A DNA stretch of 57,973 nt from Microbacterium karelineae (GTDB lineage Bacteria; Actinomycetota; Actinomycetes; Actinomycetales; Microbacteriaceae), in assembly GCF_009745985.1 (NCBI RefSeq), contig NZ_WFIX01000187.1:1-57973 (forward strand). Direction: 5' to 3'. Of this stretch, positions 1 to 10,919 are shown one piece after another (position 1 is the first letter of the stretch; every line of letters begins with the position of its first letter). The position numbers were made by a program, and so were the translations under genes. The notes beneath the pieces were generated by a model. That model ran no database searches, was not told the origin of the DNA, and saw nothing but the letters and a program-made list of their open reading frames with translations.

Positions 1-63
1 GTAGTACGCGAGGAGCGACTGCGTCGACGGGTCCTGCGCCGCGAGCGCCTCCGCGTCGCCCTC
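1..63. repeat. Direct repeat, left copy of pgi 3' end
   Basis: These 63 bases are identical to 4648-4710, which lie inside the C-terminal coding part of pgi. Identity stops sharply after base 63 (T here, G at 4711). The left limit cannot be seen because the window begins here. Read on the minus strand the copy encodes the pgi C-terminal residues ending ...SLLAYY. It fits a duplicated target or attachment sequence left by insertion of 64-4647, but a contig-end assembly overlap would look the same. Confidence 0.85.
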
Positions 64-75
64 TTCCCGAGCCGT

Positions 76-81
76 TAGGCT
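76..81 (+). promoter_or_regulatory. -10 box of leaderless acyltransferase gene
   Basis: TAGGCT lies 7 nt before the GTG start at 89, so transcription probably begins at or next to the start codon. It sits just inside the right edge of the 63-bp repeat. Confidence 0.5.
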
Positions 82-88
82 GGCGGCC

Positions 89-2140
89 GTGAGCAGGGAT
101 TCCCCGAGCCTCCGCCCAACCGCGAGGCGGCTCGACATCCAGGGACTTCGAGCGGTCGCCGTCATCGCCGTCGTCCTCCATCATGTGGACGGGCGCCCGA
201 GCGGTGGCTTCCTCGGCGTCGACGTGTTCTTCGTCATCTCGGGATTCCTCATCACCTCGCTCCTCCTTCGCGAGGTCGACCGCGACGGACGGGTCTCGCT
301 GACCGGGTTCTACCGTCGCCGTATCAAGCGGCTCATGCCTGCGGCGATCATCGTGCTGCTCGTCACGGTGGCAGCTTCCTGGACCCTGTTGGGGTCGGGG
401 CAAGCGCGCTCGGTCAGCGCGGACGCGCTGGCCTCCGTGTTCTTCGTGAGCAACTGGCGATTCGCGGCGAAAGGGGCCGACTACTGGGACGATCTCGGCA
501 CGCGGTCGCCGCTGCAGCACTTCTGGTCGCTCGGTGTCGAGGAGCAGTTCTACCTCCTCTGGCCCCTCATCGTGGTCGGGCTCTGCGTTCTCGCGGCGCG
601 GCGCCCGCGGCGCCTTCGACAGGCGGTCATCGCCATCGTCATTCTGCTCTCGGCCGGTTCGATTGCGTGGGGTGCCCTGCAGACTTCGTTCGACTCAGGC
701 TTCGCGTACTTCTCGACGCTCACGCGCGCGTGGGAGCTTGCCGCAGGAGCGCTGCTTGCTGCCACAGCCGGGCCGCTCACGCGCATCCCTTCTTCATGGA
801 GAACGCCACTTCTCTGGGCAGGTATCACCGTTCTCGCGCTTGCGTTGGCACGCACGGATCCTGTCACGATGCCCGTGCCGGGGGCGATCGTCGCTGTCTT
901 GGCGACGTGCGCCATCATCGCGTCAGGGACGGGCGGACAACCGCAGAACGTTTGGCCGCTGACCAATCGCGTCACCACCTACGTCGGCGATATCTCTTAC
1001 TCGCTATATCTGTGGCACCTGCCTGTGGCGATCTTCCTTCCGGTGGTGTTCCCTGTGCAAGGAGCGATCGGGAAAGTCGCTGCGATCGTGATCTCCGTGG
1101 CGTTCGCGTCCGTGAGCTTCCATCTCGTCGAGAATCCGGCACGCCGTGCCGCCTGGTTTACGCGCCGCTTCGTGTCGGCGCGCGGCGCGGTCCCCGTCAC
1201 GAGCGTCGTAGGGCTCGCGTTGGCGCTCACGCTCACGCTCGGGATCTCACCTCAGGCGGGTACTGCGGCCTCTGCCGCGCCCCGATCTGACGCCGACGTG
1301 CGCGCCATGCTCCAGGAGGCACTCGACGCCGACACCTACCCGGCGCTCTCGCCGAAGCTGGGCGACGTGGCGACGCTGGGCGTCCCCGACGAGGATCGGG
1401 CTGGATGCAGTGCCACCGTCGTAAGTGATCCGAACTCATGCTATTTTCCCTCAAGCGGCGCGGACAGGACGGCCCTCGTCATCGGGGATTCCACGGCGAT
1501 CGTGGCGCTCCCGATGATCCGTGCGGCCCTCGGGACGGGCTGGAACCTGCGGGGGCTGACGATGGCGGCGTGCTACCAGACCGACATCACGCGCTGGTAC
1601 GACGACGCCGCGCACGAGGAGTCGTGTGAGAAGCATCAGGACGACGTGCTCGGCGCAGTCGCCGAGGCGGACGCCGATGCGATCTTTGTCAGCGACCTCT
1701 ATGCAGGAGTCGAACACATCACTCCCGCGGCCGATCCGATGTCGACTGGCGCGTTCATGTGGGCGACCAAGACGGGTGAGCTCGCCGAGGCGCTCGTCGC
1801 CACCGGCGCGGATGTCGTGTTCCTGCAGTCACCGCCACGACGCAGCGAGGGTGACACCGCGGCGAGCTGCGCGACCGCGGGGGTGATCCCCGACGACTGC
1901 GTTCACCTCGTCGATGGCGTGTACCGACAGGTCACCGAGGGCGAGCGCGTCGCCGCCGAGAATGCGGGCGCACAGTACGTGACGGTCGAGGAGTGGTTCT
2001 GCCTGGACGGACGCTGCCCGATCTTTGTCGGTACGATTCCGACGATGCGAGACGAATTACACATCACCAAGCAGTATGCGTCCCTATTGGCCCCGCTCTT
2101 GCGCGCTCGGCTTTCGTTCCTCGACGACACTGAGGAATAG
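89..2140 (+). CDS. Acyltransferase 3 / SGNH-hydrolase fusion, OafA-type
   Basis: Integral-membrane O-acyltransferase expected to move an acetyl or acyl group onto surface polysaccharide. The N-terminal half (about 1-390) is acyltransferase-3, with the start DIQGLRAVAVIAVVLHH, the FFVISGFLIT segment and about ten hydrophobic helices. The C-terminal part (about 430-683) is an extracytoplasmic SGNH-like domain with GDS in VIGDSTAIV and the closing motif DELHIT, which supplies the Asp-His pair. At 683 aa it has the normal length of these fusions. The GTG start is supported by the -10 box TAGGCT 7 nt upstream. The gene is convergent with the beta-helix gene and lies in the segment bounded by pgi repeats, so it is probably acquired. 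The acceptor glycan is unknown. Confidence 0.9.
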   Translation: MSRDSPSLRPTARRLDIQGLRAVAVIAVVLHHVDGRPSGGFLGVDVFFVISGFLITSLLLREVDRDGRVSLTGFYRRRIKRLMPAAIIVLLVTVAASWTLLGSGQARSVSADALASVFFVSNWRFAAKGADYWDDLGTRSPLQHFWSLGVEEQFYLLWPLIVVGLCVLAARRPRRLRQAVIAIVILLSAGSIAWGALQTSFDSGFAYFSTLTRAWELAAGALLAATAGPLTRIPSSWRTPLLWAGITVLALALARTDPVTMPVPGAIVAVLATCAIIASGTGGQPQNVWPLTNRVTTYVGDISYSLYLWHLPVAIFLPVVFPVQGAIGKVAAIVISVAFASVSFHLVENPARRAAWFTRRFVSARGAVPVTSVVGLALALTLTLGISPQAGTAASAAPRSDADVRAMLQEALDADTYPALSPKLGDVATLGVPDEDRAGCSATVVSDPNSCYFPSSGADRTALVIGDSTAIVALPMIRAALGTGWNLRGLTMAACYQTDITRWYDDAAHEESCEKHQDDVLGAVAEADADAIFVSDLYAGVEHITPAADPMSTGAFMWATKTGELAEALVATGADVVFLQSPPRRSEGDTAASCATAGVIPDDCVHLVDGVYRQVTEGERVAAENAGAQYVTVEEWFCLDGRCPIFVGTIPTMRDELHITKQYASLLAPLLRARLSFLDDTEE

Positions 2141-2184
2141 AAGCTCGGCCCGGCGTGCAGCTAGGTGAGTGGAGTTTCTCGCGC

Positions 2185-4434
2185 TCAGTTGAGGATAGTA
2201 TTGCCGTTTACTTTCACGGTCGTGTCGCCGTTTGATTGATGGACGCTGACGGACATGTAGTTGTTCGCAACTGTTGCGTAGACTCGGCGTCCCGACGGCC
2301 CACCGACGCTGATGGCCGCGCCCGTCCCGCCATCGGGAATCCACACGTAGTTGTTGGCGATGAGGGGGCGCGATCCAGCGCCGCCATTGTTGTTCGTGGC
2401 ACTCACACGGATTCCCGCAGAGAGCGCCGAATGGCGGCGAACAGTGTTGTCCATGATCCGAATGCGACCGCAACCGTAGGTCTCGATCGCGCCGTTGTAT
2501 ACGGTGTTGCCCTGAATGGTCGACTCGACGCCGCCGCGCATGATGATCCTGCCCTGGTGGATCTTATTGTTCTTGATCGTGCAGATCACGTTGTCGCGGA
2601 ACGATCCGTCGGTCAGGGCCGCTTCGACGATCGCCATGTCGCTGTTGCCGGAGTTGTTGTAGACCTCGTTGCCCTCGATGACCAGGTTTTCCAGGCGCGT
2701 GCTTGTGCGTCCGTTCGCGCTTGGAGTGAAGATAAAGCTAGCACGTGGGCCACTCGAGTATTTCTCAACCGTAGTCGAGGAGGTCTGCACAGAGAGATTG
2801 CCGATGAAGGAACACTGTATCGCGCTGAAGAATGTCGTATAGCATCCGTAGTTCGCGTCGATAGCAATATTGTCGGATGCCTTGCAACGCAAGCAGCCCT
2901 CGAAATCGATCGACACATCACGAGCATTCTCGACATAGTTGTTGCTCACTACGTAGTCTCGGCAGGATGTGAGGAACACGCCGGTGCTCTTGGCACCTTC
3001 GGCGTCAGGCGTGCCGAAGCCAGACGGTGGCAGCTTCGACTTGAAGATGTTGTTCGAGATGATTCCGCGAGCGTTCGCCGTTGACGAGCTCGGATCTATG
3101 TAATTGCTCGATTCGGGATTGCTCTCCCCGCCGTGTCCGATGACACCGGCGCGGTACACATCCGCGTAACATCCTTCGACGAGCACATCATCGCAGTGCC
3201 AGAGGTCGGCGAAGACGGAGCACCTGAACGCACGACAATTGATAATGCGCCCACGGGCTGGCCCCTTAGGGGATCCGCTGCCGAGCTGGCCGCGGCCGAA
3301 GATATACACGAACTCTCCGCCGACAGTGACGATATCGCGGTAGGTGGTGTTGCCGTGATTGTTCTTGAAGATCGCGTACTCGCCCCAATGTGGGTAGGTC
3401 GATGCGGCATCAGCGATGATACGTCCACCCGCGCCTTGGAAGGTCTGGCGCCCTTGTGCTGTCGCAAGCGTACCGGTGATGCGGTATTCGCGGTCGATGA
3501 GGATCGGCGTAGTTCCCGCGGCGTTGATCGCACGACGGAGCGCACCGGTGTCGTCTGTCGTACCATTTCCGGCTGCTCCGAAGTTCATTGGCGAGATTCC
3601 GGCCACGGCGTGCTCGACGGCCATGACACCCTCCGTCGCAGCGTCGATGCGTGCGGCAACGTCGGGGGCGAGCTGCTTCATCGTCGGACGACGAAGTAAG
3701 CGGAACTTCGTGATCCACGCATTCCCCGTAGTGGAGCCACCGAGGCGGAGGCTGATACGAACCCTGACAGCGTCTGGGGGAGCGGTAACACCCCACGCGT
3801 AGTCTGTCCAGCTCGTGCCCGCGGCGACGTTGCATGCTCTGTAGCCGAGACTCACACCATCTTTGTCCGTCCAGTGGAACCGCATGGTGACGGCCTTGTC
3901 GATGTTGTTCTGGACGCGCGCTTGGAAGAGATACTCCTCGCCCACCTTGACCGGAGGGGCAGCCACATTGTAAGTGGGAGTCCATTTGCCGTCGGCCTCG
4001 AGCTTCAGGGCGCGACCAGGCCCGCCCGTTGTGTCGACAGTTGTGGCGTTCGATCCGAGCGTCCAGGCTGCCTGCGGGTCACGGAAGTCGGGGTCGACGA
4101 TGATGTTCGTCGAGTCATGGCGCGTCGGGACAGTCGCCAGAGCGACTTCATTGTCGGCTGTGGCGAGCCGTGAATCGTCGGTGTCAGCTGTGGAGTCCGC
4201 TGCTTCGAAATCCGGTGTGGTGCTCAAAAGTGATCCATTCTCGATAGGCCCACCGTATGCGGCCACGGGCAGATCGAGATCGTCCCTGGACTGTACATCT
4301 GGCCCGGTTTCCTCGAGTGCATCCCGTTGATTTGCCTCGTGTAACAGGAATCCTTCCACTCTGAGCCGACCCCGGTCAAGGGCCGTCCGCTTGATGCCTA
4401 CCGATTCTCTGATTTCGCGCGGGCTTTCATCCAT
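2185..4434 (-). CDS. Right-handed parallel beta-helix (pectate-lyase-3-like) protein
   Basis: 749 aa. Residues about 110-250 look like a carbohydrate-binding jelly-roll (NIIVDPDFRDPQAAW onward). From about 285 comes the segment NFGAAGNGTTDDTGALRRAI, typical of pectate-lyase-superfamily and tail-spike proteins, followed by many beta-helix turns rich in NN and GN steps to the C-terminus (VNGNTILN). There is no signal peptide or membrane segment, unusual for a secreted polysaccharide lyase; a phage tail-spike-like or otherwise exported surface protein is possible. Base composition is visibly lower in G+C than the surroundings, with codons such as ATA and TTG, suggesting transfer. The start is not well supported: there is no clear ribosome binding site before ATG 4434. 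The enzymatic activity is not proven by any motif I can see. Confidence 0.75.
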   Translation of the reverse strand: MDESPREIRESVGIKRTALDRGRLRVEGFLLHEANQRDALEETGPDVQSRDDLDLPVAAYGGPIENGSLLSTTPDFEAADSTADTDDSRLATADNEVALATVPTRHDSTNIIVDPDFRDPQAAWTLGSNATTVDTTGGPGRALKLEADGKWTPTYNVAAPPVKVGEEYLFQARVQNNIDKAVTMRFHWTDKDGVSLGYRACNVAAGTSWTDYAWGVTAPPDAVRVRISLRLGGSTTGNAWITKFRLLRRPTMKQLAPDVAARIDAATEGVMAVEHAVAGISPMNFGAAGNGTTDDTGALRRAINAAGTTPILIDREYRITGTLATAQGRQTFQGAGGRIIADAASTYPHWGEYAIFKNNHGNTTYRDIVTVGGEFVYIFGRGQLGSGSPKGPARGRIINCRAFRCSVFADLWHCDDVLVEGCYADVYRAGVIGHGGESNPESSNYIDPSSSTANARGIISNNIFKSKLPPSGFGTPDAEGAKSTGVFLTSCRDYVVSNNYVENARDVSIDFEGCLRCKASDNIAIDANYGCYTTFFSAIQCSFIGNLSVQTSSTTVEKYSSGPRASFIFTPSANGRTSTRLENLVIEGNEVYNNSGNSDMAIVEAALTDGSFRDNVICTIKNNKIHQGRIIMRGGVESTIQGNTVYNGAIETYGCGRIRIMDNTVRRHSALSAGIRVSATNNNGGAGSRPLIANNYVWIPDGGTGAAISVGGPSGRRVYATVANNYMSVSVHQSNGDTTVKVNGNTILN

Positions 4435-4566
4435 CGCTCACAGAAAGCAGTCCAGACGACCTGAGACCAACACTTTGATCGCGTACTCGAAGCCGGGAGG
4501 GAGGCACATCGGTATCGCTCCCGTGCCGAATCGAGATGCTCCAGGTCTGCCGCGCCCTGACGCCGA

Positions 4567-4611
4567 ACGCCGGCGCCGTCGCCTCCGTGAGGGGAGGGAC
4601 GGCGCCGGCGT
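4567..4611 (-). terminator. pgi terminator hairpin
   Basis: Perfect 14-bp arms (4567-4580 and 4598-4611) with a further CCTCC/GGAGG pairing inside the loop. It starts 19 nt after the pgi stop codon on the minus strand. The rest of 4435-4629 shows nothing I can assign. Confidence 0.75.
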
Positions 4612-4629
4612 CGGCGCGAGGGGTTCCGC

Positions 4630-6288
<1,659 letters not shown>

Positions 6289-6294
6289 GGTGCC

Positions 6295-6300
6295 AACCTA
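6295..6300 (-). promoter_or_regulatory. -10 box of leaderless pgi
   Basis: TAGGTT on the minus strand, 6 nt before ATG 6288. Confidence 0.5.
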
Positions 6301-6360
6301 CCGAGACTGGGGATCACGTGCGCGCCGCGCGTCATGTGAGGAGGATCCGCGCGAAGAGGA

Positions 6361-6393
6361 CCCCGGGCGGGGTGTGCGGTCACCCGCCCGGGG
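6361..6393 (-). terminator. Terminator of the alpha-galactoside operon
   Basis: Perfect 11-bp inverted repeat, CCCCGGGCGGG against CCCGCCCGGGG with an 11-nt loop. It lies 5 nt past the stop of the alpha-galactosidase on the minus strand. No clear T-run follows, as is common in this G+C range. Confidence 0.75.
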
Positions 6394-6398
6394 CCGGC

Positions 6399-8558
6399 TC
6401 AGATCGCCGCGGCGTGCAGCAGCACGGCCTGCTCGGGCCGCAGGACGGGCAGGGGCACGCCGACCTCGGCGAGGAAGCGCCCCGTCGCCTCGATCCCGAC
6501 GTCGAACCAGGCGGGGCCGTGGATCTGGACGAACGGGCTCTCGGCGTCGCCCTCCGTCGTGCGCGGGAAGTCCTCGGCCGTCGGCATGAGGGGCGAGAGG
6601 CGGTAGGTGCGTTCGGGATCCAGGCCGGGGATCCGCACGCGGCCCGGCATCTCCGCGACGGGCGAGCGCAGCATCACCGCGGCGAGCAGCGCCTCGTCGT
6701 CGCCGACGACCCCGTGCAGCGCCAGGGCCGGATCCGGCAGATCGGCGTGCACACGCCGCCCCGAATGCAGGAGCGGGCGGAACCGCTTGTACAGCGCGAT
6801 GCCGCGTCGCAGGATCTCGCGCTCGCGGTCGGTCGCGTCGCGGACGTCCCACTCGATGCCGAAGTGGCCGAACAGCGCCGTGATGACGCGGAACACGATG
6901 TCGTGTGTGCGCCCCGTCGTGTGCGCGTGCGTCGGCCCGACGTGCGAGCCGACGAGCTCGGGCGGCAGCACGGCCCCCGTCCAGCGTTGGATCGTCTGCC
7001 GCTCGAGCGCGTCGTTGCAGTCGGACGCCCACACGCGGTCGGTGTGCGCGAGCACCCCCAGATCGACGCGCGCGCCGCCCGACGAGCACGACTCGATCTC
7101 GACGTGCGGGTGCGCCTCCTTCAGCGCCGCGAACAGCCGGTAGGCGGCGCGCGTCTGCGCGTGCGTCGACGGGCGCCCGTCATGGCCGTGCTCGGCCAGG
7201 TCGCGGTTCTGATCCCACTTCAGGTACGCGATGTCGTTCTCGCGCAGCAGGGCGTCGATGCGGTCGTAGACGTACCGCCACGCCTCCGGGTCGACGAGGT
7301 CGATGATGTGCTGGTGTCGCCATTCGAGGGGCAGGCGTCCGCCGGCCGGGGCGGGCCCCACGATCCATTCGGGATGCGCACGCGCCACGTCGGAGTCGAG
7401 GTTGATCATCTCGGGCTCGACCCAGAGCCCGAACTCCATCCCGCGCGCGGTGACGGCGTCGATCAGGGGGGTGAGTCCATCCGGCCAGCGCTCCTCATCG
7501 ACGTACCAGTCGCCGAGCCCCACCTCGTCGTGCGTGCGCCCACGGAACCAGCCGTCGTCGAGCACGAAGCGCTCGACGCCGATGTCGGCCGCCGCCTCGG
7601 CGAGTTCGACGAGCGGCTCGAGCCGGTGATCGAAGTACACCGCCTCCCACGTGTTGAGGATGACGGGCCGGGGACGATCGCCGGAGACGCCGACGTGCTG
7701 TGGCCGGGCGCGGATCCAGTCGTGGAATCGCGCCGTCACGCCGTCGAGGCCGTCAGCCGAGAACGCCGCGAAGAGCGACGGCGTCTCGTAGGCCTCGCCG
7801 GGGGCGAGGACGACCTCGCCGGATCCGAGCAACTCCGCGGCACCCGTCATGTGGCGGCCATCGGCGAGCGCATCGAAGAACTGCTCGTGGTCGCCCGACC
7901 ACGCGAGGTGCGTCGCCCAGACGCGCCCGCTCCGGTTCGCGAAGCCCGCCCAGCCGGCCGCGACGAGGATCGACGAATCGTGCCCCGTGCGCCCGTGCCT
8001 GCCCGATCGCACCCACGTGCCGCGACGGATGTCCTGCCGCTGGGGGTGGTTCTCCCGGCACCAGCGCCCGGTGAGGTCGAGCAGCTCTGCGGCGTCGTTC
8101 GGAACGGGCAGCGTGACCGCGAGCTGATCGAGCTGGTAGGGCGCGTCGCCCGTGTTGCGGAGGACGTTTCGGGCCTCGAGCAGCCCCGATGGGTGCATCG
8201 TGAGCCGCGAGACGACCTCGACGCCCGCGGCGTCATCGCGCTGGACGATCTCGGCGGATCCTGCGTCGCAGATCGCCGACACGACGCGCAGTGCGGGGGA
8301 GAAGTCGCGGCCGGCGCGACCGTCGACGACGCGGCTGCCGCGGAGCCCCGGGCGGCCGAGCCAGCCGGACGAGGCCTGGGGGACGACGCCCGCGGTGACG
8401 GGCACGTCGAGGGCGGAGTGAGGGATCGGATCCACGAGGGTCTCGAGCGCGGGCAGATCGTCGCCGAGGTCGGCGCCCCAGTGGACGATCTCGGCCTCGC
8501 CCGTGTGGAAGGCGATGACGACACTCACGCCGGCGGCGCGCAGGTGGAGAGGAGGCAT
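6399..8558 (-). CDS. Alpha-galactosidase, GH36
   Basis: Releases terminal alpha-galactose from melibiose- or raffinose-type sugars in the cytoplasm. 719 aa with the GH36 layout: N-terminal beta-sandwich, a (beta/alpha)8 barrel and a C-terminal beta domain. The nucleophile motif KWDQN lies near residue 447 and the acid/base motif SDCNDALERQ near residue 513. The preceding CSSGGARVDLG block is also typical. There is no signal peptide. ATG 8558 was chosen because MPPLHLRA begins the conserved domain; the frame stays open further upstream but there overlaps the binding-protein gene. It is the last gene of the ABC operon, separated from the binding protein by a strong hairpin. Confidence 0.93.
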   Translation of the reverse strand: MPPLHLRAAGVSVVIAFHTGEAEIVHWGADLGDDLPALETLVDPIPHSALDVPVTAGVVPQASSGWLGRPGLRGSRVVDGRAGRDFSPALRVVSAICDAGSAEIVQRDDAAGVEVVSRLTMHPSGLLEARNVLRNTGDAPYQLDQLAVTLPVPNDAAELLDLTGRWCRENHPQRQDIRRGTWVRSGRHGRTGHDSSILVAAGWAGFANRSGRVWATHLAWSGDHEQFFDALADGRHMTGAAELLGSGEVVLAPGEAYETPSLFAAFSADGLDGVTARFHDWIRARPQHVGVSGDRPRPVILNTWEAVYFDHRLEPLVELAEAAADIGVERFVLDDGWFRGRTHDEVGLGDWYVDEERWPDGLTPLIDAVTARGMEFGLWVEPEMINLDSDVARAHPEWIVGPAPAGGRLPLEWRHQHIIDLVDPEAWRYVYDRIDALLRENDIAYLKWDQNRDLAEHGHDGRPSTHAQTRAAYRLFAALKEAHPHVEIESCSSGGARVDLGVLAHTDRVWASDCNDALERQTIQRWTGAVLPPELVGSHVGPTHAHTTGRTHDIVFRVITALFGHFGIEWDVRDATDREREILRRGIALYKRFRPLLHSGRRVHADLPDPALALHGVVGDDEALLAAVMLRSPVAEMPGRVRIPGLDPERTYRLSPLMPTAEDFPRTTEGDAESPFVQIHGPAWFDVGIEATGRFLAEVGVPLPVLRPEQAVLLHAAAI

Positions 8559-8587
8559 GGGTTTCGCTTTCGTGGCGGGGAACGAAG

Positions 8588-8622
8588 GCGGGCGGCGCGG
8601 GGGAGGACCCCGCGCCGCCCGC
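8588..8622 (-). terminator. Intra-operon hairpin between binding protein and alpha-galactosidase
   Basis: Perfect 15-bp stem (8588-8602 with 8608-8622) and 5-nt loop, all G+C. It lies just after the binding-protein stop codon. Such hairpins usually protect the 3' end of the abundant binding-protein transcript and reduce read-through into the next gene. Confidence 0.7.
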
Positions 8623-8629
8623 GGAGGGA

Positions 8630-9967
8630 TCACTCGAAGAGCGCGTTGACCTGGTCGTTGGCGTCGGTGAACGAGCTCGCGGGAGCCCCGCCCGTGAGGA
8701 CGGCGTCGGAGGCCGGCTTCATGATGCCGACGACCTTCGCGGCGTTCTCCGCGATCGGGAAGAGGAACGTCGTGCCCTCCTCGACGTGCGTCGTGAATGC
8801 GGATACGTCGACGCCCTTCTCGGCGAAGGCCTCCGCCGCGAGCTCGCTCGAGCTCGAGATCGCGGGGAACACGACGGCGTGCTCCGCGACGACGTCCTGA
8901 CACGCGGCCGACGCGAGGTACTCGACCCACGCGAGCGAGCCCTCCGGGTTCTCGGTGCCGGCCCAGATCGAGTCGGCGAGGCCGTTGAACATCGAGGCGC
9001 GCTCGCCGGATGGGCCGATCGGCGTCGGCGCGATGCCGAGGTCGATGCCGTCGTAGCCCGCGTACTGGCCGATCATCCACGAGCCGTGCGAGTTGATCGC
9101 GGTCTTGGCGGCGCCGAAGTTGTCGGCCGCCGATGCGCCCACCGTCGTCTCGAGGGGCGGCATATAGCCCTTCTCGACGAGCGAGGCCCACCACTCGAAC
9201 GTCTCGTGGAACTCCGGCTGGTCGTAGTTGTAGTGCTCTCCCCACGGGTTCTCGTCCGTGTGCGTCCAGCCGAGCGTCGCGGTGAGGTACGACCACTCCG
9301 TCTGGCCCATGCCCTCTCCGGAGGAGTTCAGCCCCAGGCCGTACACGGCCACGCTGTCCTTGTCGAAGCCGTCCTCGTCGCCGCGCACGCCGTTCTCGTC
9401 GACCGTGAGGCGCGCGATCGCATCCTCATAGGATCCGCCGTCATCGGGATTCCAGTCGAGGTTCGCCATATCGTCCTCGGTGAGGCCGGCCTCCTCGGCC
9501 ATCGCGCTGTTGTAGAAGAGCGCGACGGTGTCCCAGTCCTTCGGGAGGCCGTAGCGGCTGCCGTCCTGGCCGACCCAGAGGTCGGCCAGGCCCTCGTTGT
9601 AGATCGAGGTGTCGGCCTCGAGGTCGTCGAGCGACAGCAGCTGATCGGTCGCGACGAAGTCGGGGTACTTGCTGAGGTGATCGGTGAACACGTCCGGCGC
9701 CGTGCCGGCGGCCATGCCGTTCGTGATCTTGCTCCAGTAGTCGTCCCAGCCGGTCTGGGTGACCTCGACCGTGACGTCCTCCTGCGAGGCGTTGAACTCC
9801 TCCGCGCACTGCTGGTAGGCGGGCAGCTGATTCGCGTCCCAGAGCCAGTAGTCGACGACGCCGTCGCCTCCTGCGCCGCTGCCGCCGCCGCATGCCGTGA
9901 GGGCGAGGGCCGATGCGCCGAGGAGCGCCGTCGCTCCGATCGCCCTCGTGCCGAATGCGTTCTTCAT
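8630..9967 (-). CDS. Sugar ABC transporter substrate-binding lipoprotein
   Basis: Extracellular solute-binding protein of the CUT1 type (SBP family 1), anchored to the outer face of the membrane. 445 aa. A short signal peptide ends in the lipobox LTAC with the lipidated Cys at residue 26. The mature part starts GVVDYWLWDANQLPAYQQC and has the usual FYNSAMAEEAGL and aromatic-rich C-terminal lobes. The start has AAGGACACC upstream as ribosome binding site. It sits between the permease pair and the alpha-galactosidase, so the ligand is most likely an alpha-galactoside such as melibiose or raffinose (inferred from context only). Confidence 0.93.
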   Translation of the reverse strand: MKNAFGTRAIGATALLGASALALTACGGGSGAGGDGVVDYWLWDANQLPAYQQCAEEFNASQEDVTVEVTQTGWDDYWSKITNGMAAGTAPDVFTDHLSKYPDFVATDQLLSLDDLEADTSIYNEGLADLWVGQDGSRYGLPKDWDTVALFYNSAMAEEAGLTEDDMANLDWNPDDGGSYEDAIARLTVDENGVRGDEDGFDKDSVAVYGLGLNSSGEGMGQTEWSYLTATLGWTHTDENPWGEHYNYDQPEFHETFEWWASLVEKGYMPPLETTVGASAADNFGAAKTAINSHGSWMIGQYAGYDGIDLGIAPTPIGPSGERASMFNGLADSIWAGTENPEGSLAWVEYLASAACQDVVAEHAVVFPAISSSSELAAEAFAEKGVDVSAFTTHVEEGTTFLFPIAENAAKVVGIMKPASDAVLTGGAPASSFTDANDQVNALFE

Positions 9968-9987
9968 GATGGGTGTCCTTTCGGGAA

Positions 9988-10908
9988 TCACTTGGTGCCG
10001 TTGAAGCCGATGGAGTTGACGATCCGCTTGCCGAAGATGGCGAAGAGGATGAGGACGGGAAGCGCCGACACGAGCGTCGCGGCCATGAGGCCGGACCAAT
10101 CGGGCGCGCCCTGGGGGGATTGCGACTTGAAGACGCCGAGGCCGACGGTGAGCACGCGCGTGCTGTCGTCGGAGGCGACGAGGAGCGGCCAGAAGTACTC
10201 GTTCCACTGCGTCATGAAGGTGAGCAGGGCGAGCGTCGCGAGCGGGGCGGCGGCATTGGGAAGCACGATCTGGAAGAAGATCCGCCAGTGCCGCGCGCCG
10301 TCGAGCATCGCCGCCTCCTCGACCTCGCGCGACATGCTGAGGAAGAACTGCCGCATGAAGAAGATCGCGAACGGCGTCATGAACAGGAACGGCAGCACGA
10401 GGCCCGCCATCGTGTTGAGGAGGCCGAGGTTGCGGATGAGGAGGAAGTTCGGCAGCGCCGTGAAGATCGGCGGCACGAGCACGGTCGCGAGGAACAGGCC
10501 GAAGACCTTGTCGCGCCCGCGCCACCTGAGGCGCGAGAACGCGTACGCTGCCATGGAGCTGAAGAACACGGCGCCGACGGTCGTCACGGTCGCGAAGACG
10601 GCGGAGTTGCGCAGGTAGATCCAGAAGTTGATCGACGCGCCGGATCCGCCTTCGGCGATCGCCTCCGCGGGCGACTGCAGGCCGAAGACCCGCAGGAAGG
10701 ACCCGATGCTGAAGTCGGCCGGGAGAATGCTCGCGGAGTTCGCCGCGAGTGCGCCGTTCGTCGACAGGGCGGTGCGCAGGACCCAGTAGAAGGGGAGCAC
10801 GCTGACGGCGACGGCGAGGACGAGCAGGGCCCACGGGATCACCCGGCGCCAGGAGAAGTGCCGCGGGCGGCGGCGCGAGCCGGTCACGAGGGTGCGTGTG
10901 TCGGACAT
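9988..10908 (-). CDS. Sugar ABC transporter permease, MalG/CUT1 type
   Basis: Inner-membrane channel subunit, 306 aa with six predicted helices. The EAA loop, which docks the ATPase, is visible as EEAAMLDGARHWRIFFQIVLP. The ATG start has AAGGAG seven nt upstream. It follows the MalF-type gene by 11 bp and precedes the binding protein by 20 bp. No ATPase gene is in the operon, so a shared MsiK-like ATPase encoded elsewhere is expected (known for actinobacterial CUT1 systems). Confidence 0.93.
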   Translation of the reverse strand: MSDTRTLVTGSRRRPRHFSWRRVIPWALLVLAVAVSVLPFYWVLRTALSTNGALAANSASILPADFSIGSFLRVFGLQSPAEAIAEGGSGASINFWIYLRNSAVFATVTTVGAVFFSSMAAYAFSRLRWRGRDKVFGLFLATVLVPPIFTALPNFLLIRNLGLLNTMAGLVLPFLFMTPFAIFFMRQFFLSMSREVEEAAMLDGARHWRIFFQIVLPNAAAPLATLALLTFMTQWNEYFWPLLVASDDSTRVLTVGLGVFKSQSPQGAPDWSGLMAATLVSALPVLILFAIFGKRIVNSIGFNGTK

Positions 10909-10919
10909 CGTGGGGCTCC

